A DNA stretch of 64,000 bases from Algicola sagamiensis DSM 14643 (lineage in GTDB: Bacteria; Pseudomonadota; Gammaproteobacteria; Enterobacterales; Alteromonadaceae), in contig NZ_KB894495.1 of assembly GCF_000374485.1 (NCBI RefSeq), forward strand, positions 62,001 through 126,000. Reading direction: 5' to 3'. The notes below the pieces were generated by a model, which did not search any database, was not told the origin of the DNA, and worked only from the letters and a program-made list of their open reading frames with translations. Made by a program: the position numbers and the translations under genes. Positions 9,417-17,322 of the stretch are shown here, piece by piece (the stretch's first letter is position 1; the number at the start of each line of letters is the position of its first letter).

Positions 9417-10988
9417 ATGACAAAAGGTATTGATAAATATAGCATCGAAAGTACCGATTACGTGGTCGGTCAAGATAATGTTCAAAAGTGGGGATTTGAT
9501 GTTCATAATCCAGTCTTTGGGGTCAGTGCTGGATTAATCGCACTATTTTTAATTGCTGCATTGGTCACAGATGCCGCTGCTGCAAAGTCACTTCTCGATG
9601 GTCTCAAGTGGAAAATCATAGGAATGTTTGATTGGCTATTTATCTGGTCAGGAAATATCTTTGTGATTTTTTGTCTGGCTCTGATCGTTTCTCCATTTGG
9701 TAAAATTCGACTTGGTGGAGAAAGCGCAACTGCTGATCATTCCTTTATTTCCTGGTTGGCAATGCTCTTTGCAGCAGGTATGGGGATTGGGCTGATGTTT
9801 TGGAGTGTTGCAGAGCCAGTTGCCTACTTCACTGGTTGGTATAAGACACCACTGGGTGTTGAAGCGCATAGCCCGGAAGCCGCGAAGATGGCGATGGGCG
9901 CAACGATGTTCCATTGGGGCCTACACCCTTGGGCGATTTATGCGATTGTTGCACTGTCGCTTGCTTTTTTCAGTTATAACAAAGGACTACCGCTTTCCAT
10001 TCGCTCTATTTTCTATCCGATCCTTGGTGATCGGGCATGGGGCTGGGCAGGTCATATCGTTGATATTCTAGCTGTTCTGGCAACATTGTTTGGTCTTGCA
10101 ACATCACTTGGCTTGGGGGCGCAGCAAGCTGCCAGTGGGATCCAGCATATTTTTGGGATCGAATCGGGACTTGGGATGCAAATCATCATCATCGTTGCAG
10201 TGACTATGATTGCCATCGTTTCTGTTGCTAGAGGGATTGAAGGTGGTGTCAAAGTATTGAGTAACATCAATATGATCGTTGCATTTTCGCTACTACTCAT
10301 CGTCGCTGTTCTTAGTTTTTCAACAACCCTGAGTGCAATTCCGACAACTTTGATGGCGTATCTTGAGAATATTATTCCTCTCAGTAATCCACATGGTCGT
10401 GGGGACGAGGCCTGGTTCCAAGGTTGGACCGTCTTTTACTGGGCATGGTGGATCTCATGGTCTCCGTTTGTGGGGATGTTTATTGCGCGTATTTCAAAAG
10501 GGCGCACGGTACGTGAATTCATCGTTGCTGTATTACTTATCCCAACATTGGTTACACTGATTTGGATGTCTGTATTTGGTGGGCTGGCAATTGAACAGGC
10601 GGTAGATAAAGTCGGAGAAATTGGTGCGAAAGGGATCACGGAGGTCTCACTCACCATGTTCCAAATGTTTGATGTCTTGCCTATGGGGGCATTGTTGTCT
10701 GTGATTGCCGTTGTACTTGTCTTAGTGTTCTTTATCACGTCTTCTGACTCAGGCTCTTTAGTCATTGATAGCATTACCGCAGGTGGGAAGTCGGATGCGC
10801 CAACGCTACAACGCGTATTTTGGGCTGTGATAGAGGGTGCTATTGCCGCAGCACTTCTTTGGATTGGTGGAACGGAAGCTATTCAGGCACTTCAGGCTGG
10901 CGCAATTTCTACAGCGTTACCATTTACGATTGTTCTGTTGCTGATGTGTGTGAGTTTGCTGCTTGGAATGCGGACAGAAAAATTATAA
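9417..10988 (+). CDS. BCCT-family betaine/carnitine/choline transporter
   Basis: A 523-residue sodium- or proton-coupled osmolyte carrier with 12 predicted transmembrane helices. Diagnostic features are the AAGMGIGLMFWSVAEP segment, FHWGLHPWAIY, the tryptophan-rich substrate box FYWAWWISWSPFVGMFIARI in TM8, and SSDSGSLVIDSITAGG. The C-terminus ends soon after the last helix (RTEKL), so the long osmosensing tail of BetP is absent. AGAGAGG at 9406-9412 precedes the ATG. The adjacent EctR/CosR-like regulator supports glycine betaine or a related compatible solute; choline or carnitine cannot be excluded. Confidence 0.92.
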   Translation: MTKGIDKYSIESTDYVVGQDNVQKWGFDVHNPVFGVSAGLIALFLIAALVTDAAAAKSLLDGLKWKIIGMFDWLFIWSGNIFVIFCLALIVSPFGKIRLGGESATADHSFISWLAMLFAAGMGIGLMFWSVAEPVAYFTGWYKTPLGVEAHSPEAAKMAMGATMFHWGLHPWAIYAIVALSLAFFSYNKGLPLSIRSIFYPILGDRAWGWAGHIVDILAVLATLFGLATSLGLGAQQAASGIQHIFGIESGLGMQIIIIVAVTMIAIVSVARGIEGGVKVLSNINMIVAFSLLLIVAVLSFSTTLSAIPTTLMAYLENIIPLSNPHGRGDEAWFQGWTVFYWAWWISWSPFVGMFIARISKGRTVREFIVAVLLIPTLVTLIWMSVFGGLAIEQAVDKVGEIGAKGITEVSLTMFQMFDVLPMGALLSVIAVVLVLVFFITSSDSGSLVIDSITAGGKSDAPTLQRVFWAVIEGAIAAALLWIGGTEAIQALQAGAISTALPFTIVLLLMCVSLLLGMRTEKL

Positions 10989-11042
10989 TTTTCGGACCTG
11001 CTTATCATTGACGAATATGGATTTACGAAAGATAAACAGGTT

Positions 11043-11756
11043 CTAGATCCAAAAGTCCTTAATAGGGCTTTTGGGATCAAAGTGGTAGGCCATTTGTGCT
11101 TGAAGCAGCTCTGCCGTTGCTATCGCATCCGTAAGCGCATGATGCGGTGTATATGTTGGTAACCCATACCTCTCGCGGCTCTGTCCCAAACGGACGGACT
11201 CGGTTGAGCCACCGAAGAGCCAGTCTAGCAAGCGGTTTCTAAAGCGCTTTCGGATCAAGTTTTCTAGATACATGGTATCAATCACAGGAAAAACGATCCC
11301 CTCACCAATGCGTTCTTTGATTGCCTTATCAAGAAATTCCCGTTCAATTGGATTGTAATGAACGACGATCACTTTTCCAGCCATACGACTCAACAATGCA
11401 TCAATAATTTCCGACATATCAGGTGCTTTTTCTAAATCACTATGGGTGATCCCATGAATGACAACTGAAGACTCATTCAACTGTTTCCGTGGTGATATGG
11501 TCCATTGGAAGGATTGGTTTAAATAAACCCGATTGAGTTGAAAAGGGACAATACCAATGGAAATGATATCGTCCTTGGCCGGATCAAGCCCTGTGGTTTC
11601 AAAGTCCATGGCAAGAAACTCAATATCTTCAATTAGTGTATCCTTATTGGGTAATCCTTTAGCGTAAAATGATGCTAACAGGCTGTGGTGTGAGTCTTCC
11701 TTCTTTGCACGAAAAATGCGCTCCCAATCCATTGCTTTTTCTAAACGATTCAACAT
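11043..11756 (-). CDS. DnaQ-like DEDDh 3'-5' exonuclease
   Basis: 237 residues. The exonuclease motifs are in order: Exo I MDFETTGLDP (catalytic Asp and Glu), Exo II around VVHYNPIEREFLD, and Exo III HHALTDAIATAEL (His and Asp). The fold matches DNA polymerase III epsilon-type proofreaders, but it is a stand-alone protein with an unusual N-terminal extension (WERIFRAKKEDSHHSLLASF). The ATG at 11756 is preferred to a TTG five codons upstream because a GAAAG site precedes it. It lies 26 bp after the cNMP/CBS/DUF294 gene on the same strand; this pair recurs in marine gammaproteobacteria, often near acetate-uptake genes, but its role is unproven. Confidence 0.85.
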   Translation of the reverse strand: MLNRLEKAMDWERIFRAKKEDSHHSLLASFYAKGLPNKDTLIEDIEFLAMDFETTGLDPAKDDIISIGIVPFQLNRVYLNQSFQWTISPRKQLNESSVVIHGITHSDLEKAPDMSEIIDALLSRMAGKVIVVHYNPIEREFLDKAIKERIGEGIVFPVIDTMYLENLIRKRFRNRLLDWLFGGSTESVRLGQSRERYGLPTYTPHHALTDAIATAELLQAQMAYHFDPKSPIKDFWI

Positions 11757-11782
11757 AACAATTACTTTCAAAAATAAGACAA

Positions 11783-13672
11783 TTACTTAAACTGGTTACT
11801 CGCCTGATAGCGGTATTTCAGAAAATTTTGCCCGTTGCTGAGGATTTGAAAGGCATCTTTTAAGTTTCTGCGTTCAAAGTCAGAGAGATTCTCGGGCTCG
11901 ATATTATTATCCGGATCAATTTCATTTTGCACATCAATCGCTTGATGTCGGATCCGAACCATTGAAATAAACTCCAATGCATCCTTGAGATCTTGTGCTT
12001 TCCCCTTCGGCAAAATGCCAGCATCAATAATATCATCTAAACGTTCGAAAGAGTTTCTCGAATGAGAACCAATCGCGAGTGCATGGACACGGATCAGATC
12101 TACTAAAGGCGCGGTCCCTCGGCGTTTTAAATTGATGGAGTTGTTATGCTGGCCGTCTTTCTCCATCACGAAATTTTTAAAAAAGCCTAATGGTGGTGTT
12201 CTATTTAACGCATTTCTTGCTAAGCAGGCCAAAAACCGATTATTTCTGCGTGCTCGACGAACAATAAAGCTATTGAGTTGCTCTGCCCATTTTAATCGGC
12301 CGAAAATACCATCGAGATCAAAGAAAATCGATGCATTGAGTAATGCTTTTGGATTCGGATCATCAATCCAATCCGCAAAACAGTCCTCCCATTCTTTTTG
12401 AGTCATTCGCCAAATTGGATTAGTAGCCATAATGTCCCCGGTACAATAGGTATAACCACACTGATCCAGGCCATTGCACACGAAAGCAGCGAGTTGTGCG
12501 AAGTAGGCATCATGTTTCTTTTTGTCGAAATGATTATCTAAAATGAGGGCGTTATCCTGATCAGTGACAATGAGTTGTTCATCACGCCCCATGGACCCCA
12601 ATGCTAAGAAGCAATAGGGTACAGGTGGGGGGCCAAGTTTTTCTTCTGCCAATTCAAGTAATCTTTGCTTGAAACTTCGTCCTATGACGGACATGGCGCT
12701 GCCCACCATATGTGCATTTGCGTCCTCGTTCACGAGTCGAACAAAGCTATCTTTCACTTGTTTCGCAAGGAGCACAAGATCTTCTATTGATTGTTGTTGA
12801 TAAATGCTACTGACCAGTAGAAGGGAGTTTTGTGACTCATAACGAACAATATCTGTTGCTTCTATGATCCCTATCGGTGCTTTATCTTTGAGGATGGGCA
12901 GGTGGTGTGTGTTGTATCGCAGCATTGTGATCATCGCTTCATAGACATAAGCATTGTGATCAAGTGAGATCACTTCTGTACTCATAACACTGGCAATATC
13001 ATGATTAGGGTCAAGTCCTTTGGCAACAACACGGGTACACAGGTCCCTATCGGTGACGATTCCAATCAGTGGTGAGATTTCTTCATCTTCGTGTGCGGGT
13101 TGATCCAGATCCAACACCAGTAGCGCTGAGACATTTTCTTCATCCATTTTGATGGCTGCGTTGCGTATCGTTTCTGACTTGTGGATGACGGGGGCTTCAT
13201 TTTGTAACAGCGTTTTGATCTTCGACGTCGTGAGATCATTTTGCTCATTGCTTAGGGAAACTGTTTGGCGTAGTCGAGCATTATCTTCCAGCTCAACAAA
13301 ATCAGCAAAGGCGTCATGACGTTCATACATAATTTGAAAGACGTGATCAGGAATACAATAAAGGAGCGTATCTTCTGTGGCAGTCGCTGGAAATATGACT
13401 TTGTTATTTGTGAGTAAACCCATCTGACCAAAAATATCTCCAGTGTCGAGTCGATTGTATAGTTCTCCTTTACGACGATAAACTTCCACAACACCGCTAC
13501 GGATCACAAATAAATCTTGTAAATGGTCTCCAATCTTTATCACAGGGCTGCCAGCACGGTAATAGCTGATTTCAATATGCTGGGTGATCAGATCCAATGC
13601 ATCCTTTGGTAAATCATCAAATGGTGGATGTTTGGAGAGAAACTTTTGAATTTCAAATAGTTCAGCTTCCAC
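11783..13672 (-). CDS. Cyclic-nucleotide-binding / CBS / DUF294 nucleotidyltransferase-like protein
   Basis: A 629-residue cytosolic signalling protein. An N-terminal cNMP-binding beta-barrel (about 20-115; GDIFGQMGLLT is the phosphate-binding cassette) is followed by two CBS domains (about 160-285; IGIVTDRDLCTRV and PIGIIEATDIV). Next comes a DUF294 nucleotidyltransferase-type domain with GSMGRDEQ and TDQDNALI (about 340-480) and the DUF294 C-terminal helical domain. GSMGRDEQ and D.D resemble the active site of GlnD/PII-type nucleotidyltransferases, but the substrate is unknown. The start is GTG, preceded by GGAG 8 nt upstream. It is probably co-transcribed with the downstream exonuclease. 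Promoter signals were not evident. Confidence 0.87.
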   Translation of the reverse strand: MEAELFEIQKFLSKHPPFDDLPKDALDLITQHIEISYYRAGSPVIKIGDHLQDLFVIRSGVVEVYRRKGELYNRLDTGDIFGQMGLLTNNKVIFPATATEDTLLYCIPDHVFQIMYERHDAFADFVELEDNARLRQTVSLSNEQNDLTTSKIKTLLQNEAPVIHKSETIRNAAIKMDEENVSALLVLDLDQPAHEDEEISPLIGIVTDRDLCTRVVAKGLDPNHDIASVMSTEVISLDHNAYVYEAMITMLRYNTHHLPILKDKAPIGIIEATDIVRYESQNSLLLVSSIYQQQSIEDLVLLAKQVKDSFVRLVNEDANAHMVGSAMSVIGRSFKQRLLELAEEKLGPPPVPYCFLALGSMGRDEQLIVTDQDNALILDNHFDKKKHDAYFAQLAAFVCNGLDQCGYTYCTGDIMATNPIWRMTQKEWEDCFADWIDDPNPKALLNASIFFDLDGIFGRLKWAEQLNSFIVRRARRNNRFLACLARNALNRTPPLGFFKNFVMEKDGQHNNSINLKRRGTAPLVDLIRVHALAIGSHSRNSFERLDDIIDAGILPKGKAQDLKDALEFISMVRIRHQAIDVQNEIDPDNNIEPENLSDFERRNLKDAFQILSNGQNFLKYRYQASNQFK

Positions 13673-13762
13673 TGTGAACTCCGGGTTCTTTTTTTCTTAA
13701 TAGTATACGATTGTCTTGGATTTGGCGGGAATTCTATGTGACTTTTCAGCTTTGGAAAAGAC

Positions 13763-13794
13763 AAAAAAAAGCTCCGAAGATTCGGAGCTTTTTT
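13763..13794 (-). terminator. Rho-independent terminator of the reprolysin-like protease gene
   Basis: GCTCCGAA and TTCGGAGC form a perfect 8-bp stem around GA, flanked by A-run on one side and T-run on the other. It lies 12 bp past the protease stop on the minus strand and upstream of the cNMP/CBS gene; the symmetric flanks could let it work both ways. Confidence 0.9.
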
Positions 13795-13806
13795 GAGATT
13801 GGGCGA

Positions 13807-16800
13807 TTAAGCCTTTTTGCGACGGACCATCAGTCCAGGCACTAAGCCAAGTAACCAGAACATTGAACCGCTATCATCATCCTTTTTCGTGTTCTCTGCA
13901 CCTGTGTTTCCTGATGCTGTATCTGGTGTTGCCGTTGCATCTGAGTTACTTCCATCTGTCGCATCTGAGCCTCCAGTGCTGACATCTGAGTCGCCAGTGT
14001 TATCAAGCTGACGGAAGTCGTTGCTGATGTCTGCTGGGAAGTCCACTCCTGGCAATGCACTTGTATTTTCGATGCTTAGCTGCTCGTCTGAGGTAGTTCC
14101 TGTTAACAGCTGTGCTTTCTCATATCTGTTCGTCCATACAGGGTTGTTATGGTAAACATAGAGACGCATTCCATATAGGTGGCTGTCTTTCTGGCCATCG
14201 CTGACGCGGAAGGCAACTAGGATTGAACCAGCTCTTTTCGGGAATACATAGCCATCGATGATTTCGTAGTTATTACCCCACTCTACGATCTTCAGCTCTA
14301 GGTTTTCTGTACCAGACTCTTTGTCATATGCGAAGATATGACGGTTTAATCTAAGTTTCACACCATAGCCATAAGGCATAGAGAATGAAGAGGTCGATGT
14401 TACATATGGTGCTGTATTCGTTTGAACCGCACGTGTTTTTACATTGACAGTAATGTTTCTTGTCTGACTCTTCGCGCCATTCGTATCTTCAACATACACT
14501 GGAAGATTGATTCGGCCGATGACACCTTTATTCACTGTGAACGTTGAGCCAGCAGCAGAGTAACGAGAGCCAGGCTGGATACGAAGCTTCAGTTCTTTCT
14601 GGGCATCATGATCCACGTCTGTTGCTGTGACATGTTGACCGAGTTTCAATGTGAATGCTTGTTCTGCATAAACACTGACAGAAGTTGTCTTCGTGATGAC
14701 TGGCGCATCATTTTGCGGGTGAACATAAACTCGCCCAGAACGTGTCTGGCTAGATTTTTCACCATCATGAACCTTGAAGTTTACTCTGAGATCGCCACTA
14801 AAGTTAGACTTCGGGCGAACCACATTACGAGAAACCGTGTAGTTTGTCCCACTTAGTACTTGCAAAGTAATGTTGGTGCTATCTGGATCTTCTACTTCAA
14901 CATGTTGACCAAGACGAAGCGTGAAGCTTTGATCTTCATAGGCTCTTGGAGCGTTAAATCCGACGATTCTTGGTGCTTCATTTTCGTGACCACCACCAGT
15001 TCCTAGGCCGATATCATCAGAACCATCTCTGATATCATTGCCGTCGTCATCTTCGTTTGCACTTTTCGTGACATTGATGTTGTTGTCAGAGAATGCAAGG
15101 AAGATGTTATCGCTACACTTGATACGGAAACGTGCACTGTTAATCGCTTCATTCGGGAGCTTCACGGTTTCACGTCCATCGTTCGCAGTACCTTGTGCGA
15201 CAACATAGGATTGACCCGCACCGTTTTTATCAAATAGATGAATATCAACATTTGAACAGTAGATTGGTGAACTATTTGTTCCTGCAACATCCCATGTGAC
15301 TGTTTGTGATGAACCACCAGCCAATGTACCACGTAGGTTTGATGTGACAGCAAATGCACGGCCAGTATTTTCGACTTTGATACGCATTTCATCGTATGAA
15401 ACACCACCGATGTTATCACGTGCTGTCAAACGGAAGTTCATGTTACGAGATACTTTTGGAAGTACTTCACCGAATGTTTCACTGTCATTCAAGATATCAG
15501 ACAACTGCGGTAAGTAACGCGTTGGTGATGATTTTGGCTTGAATGAACGGAATAGAGGCCCGTCATAACGGCGACCATTGTGTGTATCTGATTTTGTATT
15601 CTCAGCAGAACCAAGGTCAACTTGTTCCCAAGTATAAGAAATGCGGCTTTGCTCAGCATCAGAACCAGAGCCTGTCAGCAATAATGGTGTATTCGCTGGA
15701 ACAGTATAGTCTTTACCAGCATTTACTGTCGGTGCCGTATTGTTCTGTGTTTGCGTTGTACCACAGTTAGGGTAACGACTTAGGTGCGCTTGCATGAAGT
15801 CGATAGAGCGGCTGTGGAAGTATGCATCAGAATTTCTCTGTACGTTTTGAGAACTACAGATACCAGCATAACCCATAATGGTTGTTCCACTCCCTGGCTC
15901 ATAGCTGCTTCGGCTAGAACGGTTGCGGCCACCACAGCTGCTTAACTGACCGTTAAATGTATGTGGTCCACCAAACTGGTGACCGACTTCGTGAGCAACA
16001 TAGTCGATCCAGAATGCATCGGTGTCAGGAATACGTGAACCTGTCATACCACCAGCTTTACTGTTGGTACAGACAGAACCAAGGTAAGCAACACCACCGC
16101 TACCTCGTGTCACGTAGTGACCAACATCAAACTTACTATTACCGATATAACGTGATTGAACATCGATATTCTTGCTGAGAACATCTTCAACGCCATAGAA
16201 TGGGTCAGATGACTGATTCAAGAAGATTGTATTTCTTGATTCATCAATGAGCTGAAGGGTCACGTTCAAATCTGTTTCATAGACTTCATTCAAACGGTTT
16301 GTCATCGTGACGAATGCGGCCATAACACCAGCTTTTGTTCCACCAAAATAGCTGGAGTATTTGCTGTCTGCTGAGAAAGCAATTTTCAAAGTACGACGTG
16401 CGGTTTGTTTACGCGCACCCGTTCTTTCCATGCGACGTGCAACTTCTTCATGATGTGCTTCACCGATGATCTCGCCTTCAGTTACTCCCTCAGGAACAAC
16501 AACGTTTGAACGAGTATATACAAGATAAGCAGAGTTGTTATCTTTTACTGGATCAACATAAATCGTTTGGCCTTGATAGCGGAACATACCGTGAAAACCA
16601 CGTGGAGTATAGTCAAATCGACCAAGGCGTTTACCGGTTTTATCAACACCGATAAAAGTTTTCAATTCTGGATAGCGCGCTGCGAGCTTTGGCTCCATGA
16701 CGGAATCTTCGACTAAACGTAGCTCGAGAGTATCACCATTTGGGAGTGGAATTTCAAAAAGCTCATCTTGAGATGCAATGCTTGCTTTTAATTGCGCAGG

Positions 16801-16953
16801 ATCAACGTAGAAAGTTGTACCGCCCGAAACACGAGGGTTGTGGGATGCTGCAGCTCTTTCTGCAACTTGGCTGACTTCCCATAAGTTACCCGCTTGTGCT
16901 GTCGTGCTCAATGCTGCGAGTAAAGATAATGTTAAAATAGTTGGCTTCATCAT
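13807..16953 (-). CDS. Secreted reprolysin-like zinc metalloprotease with cadherin-like repeats
   Basis: 1048 residues. The signal peptide ends in ALSTTAQA (about residue 21). A propeptide-like region precedes the catalytic domain (about 190-400), which has HEVGHQFGGPH (His321, Glu322, His325, His331; the metzincin HExxHxxGxxH zinc site) and a Met-turn in TTIMGYAG. A PKD-like domain (NTAPTVNAGKDYTVPANTP) follows. Then come three related modules with EDQSFTLRLGQHV, AEQAFTLKLGQHV and YGYGVKLRLNRHI, a low-complexity Asp/Ser/Thr linker, and the tail GSMFWLLGLVPGLMVRRKKA. That tail has the Gly-Ser / hydrophobic helix / basic layout of GlyGly-CTERM signals processed by rhombosortase after type II secretion. 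Two ATGs (16953, 16950) follow GAGAGG. Probably extracellular degradation of proteins. Confidence 0.88.
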   Translation of the reverse strand: MMKPTILTLSLLAALSTTAQAGNLWEVSQVAERAAASHNPRVSGGTTFYVDPAQLKASIASQDELFEIPLPNGDTLELRLVEDSVMEPKLAARYPELKTFIGVDKTGKRLGRFDYTPRGFHGMFRYQGQTIYVDPVKDNNSAYLVYTRSNVVVPEGVTEGEIIGEAHHEEVARRMERTGARKQTARRTLKIAFSADSKYSSYFGGTKAGVMAAFVTMTNRLNEVYETDLNVTLQLIDESRNTIFLNQSSDPFYGVEDVLSKNIDVQSRYIGNSKFDVGHYVTRGSGGVAYLGSVCTNSKAGGMTGSRIPDTDAFWIDYVAHEVGHQFGGPHTFNGQLSSCGGRNRSSRSSYEPGSGTTIMGYAGICSSQNVQRNSDAYFHSRSIDFMQAHLSRYPNCGTTQTQNNTAPTVNAGKDYTVPANTPLLLTGSGSDAEQSRISYTWEQVDLGSAENTKSDTHNGRRYDGPLFRSFKPKSSPTRYLPQLSDILNDSETFGEVLPKVSRNMNFRLTARDNIGGVSYDEMRIKVENTGRAFAVTSNLRGTLAGGSSQTVTWDVAGTNSSPIYCSNVDIHLFDKNGAGQSYVVAQGTANDGRETVKLPNEAINSARFRIKCSDNIFLAFSDNNINVTKSANEDDDGNDIRDGSDDIGLGTGGGHENEAPRIVGFNAPRAYEDQSFTLRLGQHVEVEDPDSTNITLQVLSGTNYTVSRNVVRPKSNFSGDLRVNFKVHDGEKSSQTRSGRVYVHPQNDAPVITKTTSVSVYAEQAFTLKLGQHVTATDVDHDAQKELKLRIQPGSRYSAAGSTFTVNKGVIGRINLPVYVEDTNGAKSQTRNITVNVKTRAVQTNTAPYVTSTSSFSMPYGYGVKLRLNRHIFAYDKESGTENLELKIVEWGNNYEIIDGYVFPKRAGSILVAFRVSDGQKDSHLYGMRLYVYHNNPVWTNRYEKAQLLTGTTSDEQLSIENTSALPGVDFPADISNDFRQLDNTGDSDVSTGGSDATDGSNSDATATPDTASGNTGAENTKKDDDSGSMFWLLGLVPGLMVRRKKA

Positions 16954-17322
16954 AACCTCTCCATACCACTTAATTTGGTACTAGCCATTTTTAATAGGGC
17001 CTAGACTTCAGTGAGGTGTCATTTTAACCAACTCGGTTAATATTTCAATAACAATTTGAGAAAAAATTTACATTTATTTTCAATTGTGGCTTATTTTGTT
17101 TTCAATTATACGCCTTTTTATTAGCGAGTTCAGGCGTTTTAGTTTTCATAACTGGTTGTTATTTATACTCAAATGTTTATTTTATATTAAACATTAACAT
17201 TTTATTCTGTTGTTTGTCTTTTTTTATACATAAAGAGTGGGTTTTAAGCTTTTTTGTCAGAAAAAAGGTACATTTTTATCATTTAGCTATAATCAAACTA
17301 TTTCATGAGTTAAGTTGTTGCT
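16954..17322. promoter_or_regulatory. AT-rich divergent intergenic region
   Basis: There is no gene in these 369 bp between the divergent protease and GGDEF/EAL genes. It is strongly AT-rich with T-runs. A TATAAT at 17288-17293 could be the -10 for the GGDEF/EAL gene, but I see no convincing -35. The protease promoter must also lie here. The AT-richness would suit H-NS-type silencing; that is inference. Confidence 0.35.
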
